A stretch of DNA of 6,232 nt, taken from assembly GCA_028865845.1 (NCBI GenBank), contig JAGWJK010000283.1:1-6232 (forward strand), in the 5' to 3' direction. The translations under genes were made by a program, and so were the position numbers. The notes under the pieces are model-generated. The model was not told the DNA's origin, did not search any database, and saw only the letters and a program-made list of their open reading frames with translations. Below are positions 1 through 5,056 of this stretch, in pieces. This DNA is from Rhizobiaceae bacterium (GTDB lineage Bacteria; Pseudomonadota; Alphaproteobacteria; Rhizobiales; Rhizobiaceae). Each line of letters starts with the position of its first letter. The first letter of the stretch is position 1.

Positions 1-510
1 CGTCGTACGTTGGTCGATGGCGGTAAAGGGTTCGTCGAGCAGGATGACACGCGCATCCTGCAACAGCAGCCGCGCAAACAGCACGCGCTGGAACTGCCCG
101 GCCGAGAGGGAGCCGATGTGCCGCCGTTCGAAACCCGAAAGCCCGACGGCAGCAAGCGCATCGCGCGCTCGCTCGGCGTCTTCTTTCGAGAATCGCCCGA
201 AGGCGCCTGACGTCTTCCAGGCCCCGAGCATGATGGTGTCGGCGACCGAGATAGGAAACCGCCTGACGATCTCGGCCGCCTGCGGCAGGTAGCCGAAATC
301 GCCGCGCGCCAGATGGCCGCGATCGATCAGACCATCCACAGGTTTCAACTCGCCGATAATAGCCTTCAGCAGCGTCGACTTTCCCGCGCCATTCGGCCCG
401 GCAATCGCCGTCAGGCTGCCGAGCTGAAAAGTACCGGTAACGTGATGGACGGCCGGGTGGCGTTCATAGGCTACCGTGACATTGTCGAGCCTGATCGCGG
501 ACGCACTCAT
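1..510 (-). CDS. aztA: Zinc ABC transporter ATP-binding protein, AztA-like (3' end cut by window)
   Basis: This is the cytoplasmic ATPase of a metal-uptake ABC importer; it would power a membrane permease fed by a periplasmic zinc-binding protein, both presumably encoded beyond base 1. The first 170 residues are visible. Walker A is GPNGAGKST (residues 38-46), the Q-loop is LPQ (Q77), the ABC signature is LSAGQ (135-139), and Walker B is RVILLDE (154-160), followed by PFTAIDQRTT. The FTAID-x-RT stretch after Walker B and the short, compact N-terminus resemble the AztA branch of Zn/Mn ABC ATPases (recalled family knowledge, not searched). The ATG start at 510 overlaps the stop of the upstream small ORF as ATGA, so the two are probably translationally coupled. 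A Zur-like palindrome about 140 bases upstream supports zinc rather than manganese as substrate. ZnuC/TroC-type naming is the alternative. The C-terminus, including the H-loop, lies outside the window. Confidence 0.85.
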   Translation of the reverse strand, partial: MSASAIRLDNVTVAYERHPAVHHVTGTFQLGSLTAIAGPNGAGKSTLLKAIIGELKPVDGLIDRGHLARGDFGYLPQAAEIVRRFPISVADTIMLGAWKTSGAFGRFSKEDAERARDALAAVGLSGFERRHIGSLSAGQFQRVLFARLLLQDARVILLDEPFTAIDQRTT

Positions 511-635
511 GACAGCGCCACCGCCCAGCCGATCGCCATCCAGAGCAGCGTGATGCCGATCGCGACGAAAAAGAGACGCATCACGGCGGATCGCCCGATT
601 AGGGAGGCGGAAAAGGGATCGTTGTCGAACGGCAC
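507..635 (-). CDS. Small single-span membrane protein (42 aa), first gene of the Zur-controlled operon
   Basis: I do not recognise this protein. Reading from a GTG at 635 gives 42 residues starting MPFDNDPF (GTG read as Met) and ending in WAVALS. An acidic, proline-containing N-terminus is followed by a hydrophobic stretch of about 20 residues (roughly 21-41, including LFFVAIGITLLW), preceded by arginines at 15 and 20, so one transmembrane helix with the N-terminus inside is likely. The stop codon TGA overlaps the ATG of the ABC ATPase (ATGA), and the ORF begins 13 bases after the Zur-like box, which is the layout of a real first cistron. The ribosome site is weak (AAGAAAG about 8 bases ahead). 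An in-frame ATG at codon 19 would give only 24 residues. It might assist or tune the transporter, but no function is shown. It could still be an untranslated leader. Confidence 0.55.
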   Translation of the reverse strand: MPFDNDPFSASLIGRSAVMRLFFVAIGITLLWMAIGWAVALS

Positions 636-648
636 ACGCGAACTTTCT

Positions 649-664
649 TAATGTAATAACATTA
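649..664 (-). promoter_or_regulatory. Zur-like operator upstream of the zinc transporter operon
   Basis: The minus strand reads TAATGTTATTACATTA, with perfect 6-base arms (TAATGT/ACATTA) around TATT. The core ATGTTATTACAT differs by one base from the ATGTTATAACAT core known in proteobacterial Zur boxes. It lies 13 bases before the start of the small membrane protein ORF and could cover the promoter -10 (TATTAC on the minus strand at 653-658). Zinc-loaded Zur would repress here, giving uptake only when zinc is scarce. The assignment combines a visible palindrome with family knowledge and the zinc-type ATPase downstream. Confidence 0.7.
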
Positions 665-689
665 CGCGTTCTAGCGTGGAAAATACGGC

Positions 690-744
690 AAAAAAGAGGC
701 GGCCTAGGTTGGCAATTGCGCAAGTTCTTTCCTCGTGCCGCCTC
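690..744 (-). terminator. Intrinsic terminator on the minus strand with no obvious gene before it
   Basis: On the minus strand GAGGCGGC (744-737) pairs perfectly with GCCGCCTC (703-696) and is followed directly by six T (695-690). The 33-base loop can form extra pairs (AGG with CCT) and contains the self-complementary TTGCGCAA. On the plus strand there is no T-run, so it would act only leftwards. The only annotated genes to its right for several hundred bases are on the plus strand, so it either ends a small RNA starting just upstream or insulates the zinc operon. Confidence 0.55.
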
Positions 745-778
745 AAAGCATGATTACTTTCAAATGCAATGCTATAAA
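690..778 (-). ncRNA. Candidate small RNA of about 90 nt
   Basis: This is an inferred transcript. A consensus TATAAT lies on the minus strand at 790-785, with a poor -35 (TTAAGC) 16 bases before it. A start near 778 would run about 90 bases into the GC-rich hairpin plus T6 terminator ending at 690. No convincing ORF lies inside. The spacing is that of a typical trans-acting bacterial small RNA, and its start would overlap the promoter region of the toxin-antitoxin pair on the other strand. I do not recognise the sequence as a named rhizobial small RNA family. The boundaries are approximate, and the TATAAT could instead be chance in an AT-rich stretch. Confidence 0.35.
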
Positions 779-810
779 TTGCGCATTATATGCTATTCTC
801 GCGAATGCTT
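766..810 (+). promoter_or_regulatory. Promoter/operator region of parDE with repeated ATGCTAT
   Basis: The AT-rich stretch before parD has ATGCTAT at 769-775 and again at 790-796, spaced 21 bases (two helical turns), with a partial third copy ATGCT at 805-809. There are also short inverted repeats, GCAAT-N7-ATTGC (766-782) and GCAT-N3-ATGC (783-793). An extended -10 of the form TGCTATTCT is present at 791-799. ParD-type ribbon-helix-helix antitoxins normally bind repeats like these to repress their own operon; that role is inferred. Confidence 0.4.
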
Positions 811-830
811 AACAGGCGGAGGAATAGGAT

Positions 831-1076
831 ATGAACGTTTCGATTGGCGAACGCTGGGAAAAATTCATCGAAAAAACAGTCCGCGACGGACGTTACGGCT
901 CCGCAAGTGAAGTCGTTCGCGAAGGGCTTCGGCTAGTGGAAGAGCGTGAGGCGAAGCTAAATACGTTGCGGCGGGAAATAGCGGAGGCGATTGCTCAGGG
1001 AGGCGACATAAGCGACGAAGAGCTTGGCGCCGCATTGGATGCCGAAGCTGCGAGGCTTGAGAAGGACGGTTATTGA
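831..1076 (+). CDS. parD: Type II antitoxin, ParD/CC2985-type ribbon-helix-helix protein
   Basis: An 81-residue antitoxin expected to bind and neutralise the ParE toxin encoded immediately downstream and to repress its own promoter. The N-terminal part, MNVSIGERWEKFIEKTV, followed by GRYGSASEVVREGLRLVEERE (about residues 20-40), is the typical ParD ribbon-helix-helix with the conserved Y-x-S-x-S-E-V-V-R-x-G-L-R pattern. The acidic, helical C-terminus (from about residue 42) fits the toxin-wrapping tail. The start is set by a strong ribosome site, GGAGG at 818-822, eight bases before the ATG. The length is normal for the family. The stop is one base before the parE start, so the pair is one operon. 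The surrounding non-coding DNA is AT-rich, in line with a mobile module. Confidence 0.92.
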   Translation: MNVSIGERWEKFIEKTVRDGRYGSASEVVREGLRLVEEREAKLNTLRREIAEAIAQGGDISDEELGAALDAEAARLEKDGY

Positions 1077-1077
1077 A

Positions 1078-1389
1078 ATGGCCAGACGTCGGTATTCGAA
1101 GGCTGCGCAAAATGATCTCTTACAAATATTGAGATTTATAGCCAGAGAGAGCGCCAGCCAAAAGGTTGCCCTAAAATTCACCAGCGATTTGCGTTACAAA
1201 TGCTCCCACCTAGCCTCGTTGCCTGGATGGATGGGACGGCCGAGACCGGAGTTGGGTGACGAAATCCGCAGCTTCACTTTCCGCGGTTATGTCATCATGT
1301 TTCGCTACGTGGACAATGTATTCGAAGTCGAACGCATCTACGAAGGACATCGCGACATCGAGAATGATTTCGGTCCTGACAGCGAATAG
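1078..1389 (+). CDS. parE: Type II toxin, ParE/RelE superfamily
   Basis: A 103-residue toxin of the ParE/RelE fold. ParE members typically poison DNA gyrase, while RelE members cut mRNA; the ParD partner points to the ParE branch. The basic N-terminus MARRRYSKAAQNDL, the helix QILRFIARESASQKVALKF, and the C-terminal strand region FTFRGYVIMFRY with VERIYEGHRDIE match the family pattern. The ATG at 1078 is chosen because it is one base after the parD stop; an in-frame ATG at 1024 lies deep in parD and would add 18 unrelated residues. Codon use is odd against the neighbours, with AGA four times and TTA, ATA and CTA codons, which suggests acquisition by transfer. The gene is intact, with no frameshift. 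Confidence 0.9.
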   Translation: MARRRYSKAAQNDLLQILRFIARESASQKVALKFTSDLRYKCSHLASLPGWMGRPRPELGDEIRSFTFRGYVIMFRYVDNVFEVERIYEGHRDIENDFGPDSE

Positions 1390-1391
1390 GC

Positions 1392-1429
1392 TTGGCTGGG
1401 CGCGATCCGATAAGACGCCGCCCAGCCAA
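1392..1429. terminator. Hairpin between convergent parE and peroxiredoxin gene
   Basis: TTGGCTGGGCG (1392-1402) and CGCCCAGCCAA (1419-1429) form a perfect 11-base-pair stem with a 16-base loop. It starts two bases after the parE stop and ends six bases before the stop of the peroxiredoxin gene, so it is placed to end both transcripts. Neither side has a clear T-run, which makes it weaker as an intrinsic terminator; it may act with Rho or as a 3'-end stabiliser. Confidence 0.6.
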
Positions 1430-1435
1430 TCAATC

Positions 1436-1921
1436 TCAGAGCTGTTCCATCATGGCGGCGGCGCCGGAAACCGTGGCCTGACCTGGGCTCTCCTCGATGT
1501 TGAGCGTCTTCACCACGCCGTCTTCCACCAGCATGGAATAGCGCTTGGAGCGGACACCGAGGCCGCCGGCGGAGAGATCGACTTCCAGGCCAACAGCCTT
1601 GGTGAAGGAAGCATCCCAGTCGGCGAGGAAGTGGATCTTGCCCATGCCGCCGGACGATTGCGCCCAGGCGCCCATGACGTGCCAATCGTTGACGGCGACA
1701 ACGGCGATATCGTCGACGCCCTTGGCGAGGATGGCGTCCCGGTTTTCCAGGAAGCCGGGAAGGTGGTTCAGCGAACAGGTGGGCGTAAAGGCGCCGGGAA
1801 CGGCAAACAGCACGACGCGCTTCCCGGAGAACAGCTGATCGGTGCTGATTTCGACCGGACCGTCGACGGTCTTTTCCTTGAAGGTGGCAGCAGGCAGTTT
1901 ATCGCCGATAGCAATGGTCAT
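1436..1921 (-). CDS. 1-Cys peroxiredoxin, Prx5/PrxII family
   Basis: A 161-residue cytoplasmic thiol peroxidase that would reduce hydrogen peroxide and organic hydroperoxides. The peroxidatic site is PGAFTPTCS with the catalytic Cys49, followed by HLPGF, the hallmark of the Prx5 (type II) branch. There is no second cysteine in the chain, so no intramolecular resolving cysteine; related enzymes are recycled by glutathione/glutaredoxin, which is inferred here. MTIAIGDKLP is the usual N-terminus of the family. I chose the ATG at 1921 because GGGAGA lies just upstream and because the longer frame back to 1981 adds 20 residues with no family match. The gene lies 86 bases after the DsbD-like gene on the same strand, but a terminator separates them, so it probably has its own promoter. 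The length is normal. Confidence 0.93.
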   Translation of the reverse strand: MTIAIGDKLPAATFKEKTVDGPVEISTDQLFSGKRVVLFAVPGAFTPTCSLNHLPGFLENRDAILAKGVDDIAVVAVNDWHVMGAWAQSSGGMGKIHFLADWDASFTKAVGLEVDLSAGGLGVRSKRYSMLVEDGVVKTLNIEESPGQATVSGAAAMMEQL

Positions 1922-1990
1922 GGTATTCTCCCTAACCGATGAGGATGGATGGTACTTGACGATGAGCGGCCCTGCCGTCATCCGCTGTGC

Positions 1991-2009
1991 AAAACCCCGG
2001 ATCGGGGTT
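1991..2009 (-). terminator. Intrinsic terminator of the DsbD N-domain gene
   Basis: On the minus strand AACCCCG-ATC-CGGGGTT is followed by TT, giving a 4-T run (1994-1991) after the 5-base GC core. The stem begins inside the TAA stop codon (2010-2008), so translation termination and hairpin formation overlap. It should separate this gene from the peroxiredoxin gene downstream. Confidence 0.7.
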
Positions 2010-2847
2010 ATTCGAAAGCAAGTGTGGTCTCCATAGCGCGCTCGCCGTCCACGACGAGAATGCTCCAGGTTTTTCCCTTGATCTCATAATCCTTCGGCAA
2101 CTTGCCGATGGCGATGTCGGCTGCAAAATTTTTACCGTCCCGCTTGGCATTCGCCTGTTTGAAGAAGACATAGCCGCTCGGGCCTGTGACGTAGATCATC
2201 GGCGCCTCGCCAGTCGCTTCCGGCAGCGTCAGGCGCAGAGACAGGCTTTTCGCGTCGGCCGAAAGCGCGTGATCCTGGATGGAGAAGTCACCCGAAGGGG
2301 CTTCCGGAAGCGTGGCGTCGGCCGCATCCAACAACGCCTGTTCGTGCGTCGAGGATTGTCCGGCATCAGTGAGTGGCACGGAAAGCTCTGCCTGGAACGG
2401 AATGCAGATATCCTTGCAGAGGCCGATAAAGGCCGTGAGGTCGAGCTTCGCCGGCCGGCTGCCGCTGATCTTCAAATCGAGCGGCAGCGTCACCGGCGCG
2501 TCGTAACCGATCTCGTGGATCGTGCCGACGGTGATCGTCTTCGGCACGGAGAAATGGATCGTTTGAAGCGTGATGCCGCTATCGGGCGCGACACTCAGCT
2601 GCGGCGGAATCCCGCTCTCGCCTGCCTCGCGCCAGTAGGTTATCCAGCCCGGCGCGGGTTCGATTTGCAGGGCGGCGCGGATGTGTCCCTGGGCATCCGG
2701 AGCAAGCGCCACCAGCCGCATGCGTCCGCCCTCGTTATCGGCCCAGGCGCTTGCTGCGGCGTGGGCTGTCGCGCAGGAAAGAGCTGCCGCCGCGAGCATG
2801 GCCGCCAGCGCATGGAACAGACGAGCGAAAATCGTTTTTCTGATCAT
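2008..2847 (-). CDS. Stand-alone exported protein with DsbD/ScsB N-terminal domain
   Basis: A 279-residue predicted periplasmic protein. Residues 1-30 form a signal peptide: basic MIRK, a hydrophobic alanine-rich core, and ATAHA followed by AA as the likely cleavage site. Cys25 in ALSC could alternatively be read as a weak lipobox. The mature part has GWITYWREAGESGIPP (about 67-82) and GLCKDICIP with C144 and C148, both typical of the N-terminal domain of DsbD/ScsB thiol:disulfide interchange proteins, where such a cysteine pair passes electrons to periplasmic partners. What is missing is the eight-span membrane domain and the C-terminal thioredoxin domain of full DsbD; the ORF ends at a terminator, so this is not a simple frameshift. 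The partner that would reduce it is not in the window. A role in periplasmic thiol redox or copper/oxidative stress is inferred from the family. Confidence 0.8.
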   Translation of the reverse strand: MIRKTIFARLFHALAAMLAAAALSCATAHAAASAWADNEGGRMRLVALAPDAQGHIRAALQIEPAPGWITYWREAGESGIPPQLSVAPDSGITLQTIHFSVPKTITVGTIHEIGYDAPVTLPLDLKISGSRPAKLDLTAFIGLCKDICIPFQAELSVPLTDAGQSSTHEQALLDAADATLPEAPSGDFSIQDHALSADAKSLSLRLTLPEATGEAPMIYVTGPSGYVFFKQANAKRDGKNFAADIAIGKLPKDYEIKGKTWSILVVDGERAMETTLAFE

Positions 2848-2891
2848 GGTTCAAGGGTTTACCGGATGGCGGCCTGCTGTGCCAGAACAGG

Positions 2892-2917
2892 ACCGAAAAG
2901 AAATGATCATTTTCGGT
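2892..2917. promoter_or_regulatory. Perfect inverted repeat in the divergent dsbD-like/yqgE intergenic region
   Basis: ACCGAAAA (2892-2899) and TTTTCGGT (2910-2917) are perfect 8-base inverted arms around 10 bases that include the palindrome TGATCA. It lies 45 bases ahead of the minus-strand gene start and 71 bases before the yqgE start, between divergent genes where no transcript should end, so a regulator binding site is more likely than a terminator. I cannot name the regulator. Confidence 0.45.
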
Positions 2918-2987
2918 TGATTGATTTATGACATTGCCCCATGTTCCTCTTCAGGGGCGCAGTTACGGACTGCAGTCAGGAGGTACG

Positions 2988-3593
2988 ATGTCCCTATCGA
3001 CGCTGAAGAATAAACGCGAAAGAGGTTTTCTCGACGGCCAATTCCTGATCGCCATGCCCGGCATGGAAGACCGGAATTTCAACAGAACGGTCATCTACAT
3101 CTGCGCCCACTCTGCCGCGGGCGCCATGGGTTTTGTCATCAATCGGTCGCAGGACCTGACCTTCACCGACGTCCTGCTGCATCTGGAAATGATCAAGAAC
3201 GACGACGCCATTCTCCTGCCGCAGGCTGCCCGCGATTTCCCGATCCAGACCGGCGGCCCCGTTGAAAGCGGCCGCGGCTTCGTGCTGCATTCCGATGATT
3301 ACGTGAGCGACAGCAGCATCCCGGTCAGCGACGACATCAGCCTGACGGCAACGCTCGACATCGTGCGTGCCATTTCCAAGGGCGGCGGCCCGAAGCGTGC
3401 CACCATGCTGCTCGGTTATGCCGGCTGGGGTGCGGGCCAGCTCGAGGCCGAAATCAGCAACAACGGCTGGCTCAATTGCGCCGCCAACGAAGAACTTATC
3501 TTCGATCGAAGCCTGGAAGACAAATACGAACGCGCGCTTGCTCTGATGGGCATCAACGCTGCAATGCTCTCGACCGATGCCGGACATGCTTGA
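2988..3593 (+). CDS. yqgE: YqgE/AlgH family protein (UPF0301)
   Basis: A 201-residue cytoplasmic protein of the YqgE/AlgH family, widespread in proteobacteria and still without a firm biochemical role; AlgH was linked to alginate regulation in Pseudomonas. Family hallmarks are [21 protein letters not shown] near the N-terminus, GAMGFVINR, the [15 protein letters not shown] stretch, and [14 protein letters not shown] with NGWL in the C-terminal half. I chose the ATG at 2988 because AGGAGGT (2978-2984) sits just before it and the protein then begins at the usual family position; the same frame opens at 2928 but adds 20 residues without a ribosome site. It is transcribed away from the DsbD-like gene and followed by a stress-type promoter, so it is likely monocistronic. 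Nothing is missing. Confidence 0.93.
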   Translation: MSLSTLKNKRERGFLDGQFLIAMPGMEDRNFNRTVIYICAHSAAGAMGFVINRSQDLTFTDVLLHLEMIKNDDAILLPQAARDFPIQTGGPVESGRGFVLHSDDYVSDSSIPVSDDISLTATLDIVRAISKGGGPKRATMLLGYAGWGAGQLEAEISNNGWLNCAANEELIFDRSLEDKYERALALMGINAAMLSTDAGHA

Positions 3594-3612
3594 TACGTCT
3601 CGACGGTCGTCG

Positions 3613-3637
3613 GGAACGAAATACCGTTAATGACGTT
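3613..3637 (+). promoter_or_regulatory. EcfG (general stress response) promoter for the CsbD-like gene
   Basis: GGAAC (3613-3617), 16 bases, then CGTT (3634-3637) match the alphaproteobacterial EcfG/RpoE2 consensus exactly. It sits 20 bases after the yqgE stop and 53 bases before the CsbD-like start. The PhyR-NepR-EcfG pathway would thus induce this gene in stress or stationary phase. Confidence 0.85.
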
Positions 3638-3690
3638 TCCTTGTTACTGCGCTGGCAAACCCGCCGGTGCTGAACGAGGAGGCGTCCATC

Positions 3691-3882
3691 ATGGGCAGCA
3701 TGAGCGATAAGGTAGCCGGCAAGGCAAACGAAGTAGCTGGCAAGGTCAAGCAGGCCGCCGGCAAGGCCACCGACAACAATAGGATGCGCGCCGAGGGCAC
3801 TGCCCAGGAAGCCAAGGGCAAGGCCCAGGTCGCGGTCGGAAAAGCCAAGGACAAGGTCAAGGGCGTCGTCGACCGTATGTAG
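3691..3882 (+). CDS. CsbD-like general stress protein
   Basis: A 63-residue, highly charged, cysteine-free protein of the CsbD/YjbJ family, commonly strongly induced by stress; its molecular role is unknown. The family pattern is clear: MSDKVAGKANEVAGKVKQAAGK, then an RAEGTAQEAKGKAQ stretch, then GKAKDKVKGVVDRM. Lysine and glycine recur at near-regular 4-7 residue steps (GK-x-x-x), suggesting an amphipathic or disordered helix. The start at 3691 follows AGGAGG (3677-3682) by eight bases; an ATG at 3700 (MSDK) is the other possible start, and 3667 is too far upstream of that ribosome site. The exact EcfG promoter ahead and strong terminator behind make it a single-gene stress unit. Confidence 0.93.
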   Translation: MGSMSDKVAGKANEVAGKVKQAAGKATDNNRMRAEGTAQEAKGKAQVAVGKAKDKVKGVVDRM

Positions 3883-3903
3883 TCGATCCCCGTGTCCCAA
3901 AAC

Positions 3904-3934
3904 GAGCCTGCCGCATATCGCGACGGGCTCTTTT
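3904..3934 (+). terminator. Strong intrinsic terminator after the CsbD-like gene
   Basis: GAGCCTGCCGC (3904-3914) pairs with GCGACGGGCTC (3920-3930) at 10 of 11 positions (one G-T wobble, one mismatch) around a 5-base loop, followed by TTTT. AAAA precedes the stem, so some activity on the other strand is possible. It isolates the stress gene from the peptidase gene. Confidence 0.85.
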
Positions 3935-3970
3935 CATATCTGCCATCTCTCGATTTTGGAGTGACGTTCG

Positions 3971-5044
3971 ATGCGGCTCTTTACCTGCGACCATTGCGGC
4001 CAGCCGGTACATTTCGATAACAGGCAATGCGTGCGCTGCGGCCACCGCCTGGGCTTCACCCCGGAGACGCTGGAGATGCATGCCGTCGAGCCCGACGGCG
4101 ACGACAATTGGCACTTGGTCGGAGAGACCCAGAAGCGGGTACGTTTCTGTGCCAATGCAGCGCTCGATATCTGCAACTGGCTCGTCGAAGCCGACGAGCA
4201 CGAGCCTTTCTGCATCGCCTGCCGTCACAACGGCCTGGTACCGAACACCGGTACGCAACAGGGCATCGACCGCTGGCGCCATATCGGTCAGGCGCAGCGG
4301 CATCTGTTCTATTCGCTCCTGCGCTGGCGTCTGCCGCATCCGGATCGCCGCGAAGATCCACAGGGCGGCCGCGTGTTTGATTTCCTGGAAGACGAAGTGC
4401 AGGGAACTGGCGAGATCGTCCCGGCGATGACCGGCCATGATGAAGGCGTCATCGCCATCCGCGCCGCCGAAGCCGACGATGCCGAGCGCGAGCAAGCACG
4501 CACCTCGATGAACGAGCCATATCGCACGCTGCTTGGCCATTTCCGTCACGAAATGGGTCATTTCATCTGGAACAAGCTGATCCGCGACCGCGATCGTTTC
4601 GAGGCATTTCGCGCCGTTTTTGGCGACGAGCGTGCCGACTATGGTGCCGCGCTGCAATACTACTACGACAACGGCCCGCAGCCGGGTTGGCAGGACAATT
4701 TCATCAGCGCTTATGCCAGCGCCCACCCTTGGGAGGATTTCGCTGAATCCTTCGCGCACTATATTCACATCGTCGATACGCTGGAAACCGCCCGTGCCTT
4801 CGGCCTCTCCATCGATCCCCGCGGCTATCACGAGATGGCTGCCGAGGTCGATTTCCGCCCCTATCACGCCGAGAGCGCGGAACAACTGGTCAGCGCATGG
4901 ATACCGCTCACTGTCGCGATCAACTCGATCCAACGCAGCATGGGGCAGCGGGATTCCTATCCCTTCGTTCTTTCGCCGCCAGTGGTGACGAAGCTCGAAT
5001 ATATGCGACAGCTGATCGCGGACGCGTCGCAACCGTCTTCATGA
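3971..5044 (+). CDS. Putative zinc-binding metallopeptidase with N-terminal zinc ribbon
   Basis: A 357-residue protein, apparently cytoplasmic since no signal peptide or membrane span is seen. The N-terminus has a zinc ribbon, C6-x2-C9 and C20-x2-C23, and a second cysteine set, C60, C68, C81 and C84 (the CANAALDICNWL and FCIACRHN blocks), typical of this peptidase family (Pfam Peptidase_Mx type, from memory). The catalytic motif HEMGH is at 193-197 (H193, E194, H197), with WEDFAES at 254-260 supplying the probable third zinc ligand (E255 or E259). The substrate is unknown. GGAG at 3958-3961 supports the start. It begins 36 bases after the CsbD terminator and I see no clear promoter of its own, so it may depend on read-through or an unrecognised promoter. 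It converges on the EAL gene with 12 bases between stops. Confidence 0.9.
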   Translation: MRLFTCDHCGQPVHFDNRQCVRCGHRLGFTPETLEMHAVEPDGDDNWHLVGETQKRVRFCANAALDICNWLVEADEHEPFCIACRHNGLVPNTGTQQGIDRWRHIGQAQRHLFYSLLRWRLPHPDRREDPQGGRVFDFLEDEVQGTGEIVPAMTGHDEGVIAIRAAEADDAEREQARTSMNEPYRTLLGHFRHEMGHFIWNKLIRDRDRFEAFRAVFGDERADYGAALQYYYDNGPQPGWQDNFISAYASAHPWEDFAESFAHYIHIVDTLETARAFGLSIDPRGYHEMAAEVDFRPYHAESAEQLVSAWIPLTVAINSIQRSMGQRDSYPFVLSPPVVTKLEYMRQLIADASQPSS

Positions 5045-5056
5045 AGGAGAGGCGGC

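Noticed and set aside
313..651. A 112-codon plus-strand frame over the zinc operon start
   Set aside because: It is opposite the ABC ATPase and the Zur-box region, lacks a ribosome site and shows no family features.
1797..1821. GGAAC inside the peroxiredoxin gene as a second EcfG promoter
   Set aside because: The bases after the 16-base spacer are CGCT, not CGTT, and it lies inside a gene pointing the other way.
1256..1942. A 228-codon plus-strand frame over the end of parE and the peroxiredoxin gene
   Set aside because: It overlaps two well-supported genes and crosses the hairpin between them; no motif supports it.
1987..2931. A 314-codon plus-strand frame across the DsbD-like gene
   Set aside because: Antisense to a protein with a signal peptide and conserved cysteine motif; the translation is arginine-rich and featureless, typical of high-GC shadow frames.
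3602..3613. CGACGGTCGTCG palindrome after yqgE as a terminator
   Set aside because: Only 5-base arms with a 2-base loop and no T-run; it also abuts the EcfG promoter.
3857..5032. A 391-codon open frame on the minus strand opposite the metallopeptidase gene
   Set aside because: It is the antisense shadow of a gene with clear zinc-ribbon and HEMGH motifs; its own translation matches no family I know and it has no ribosome site.
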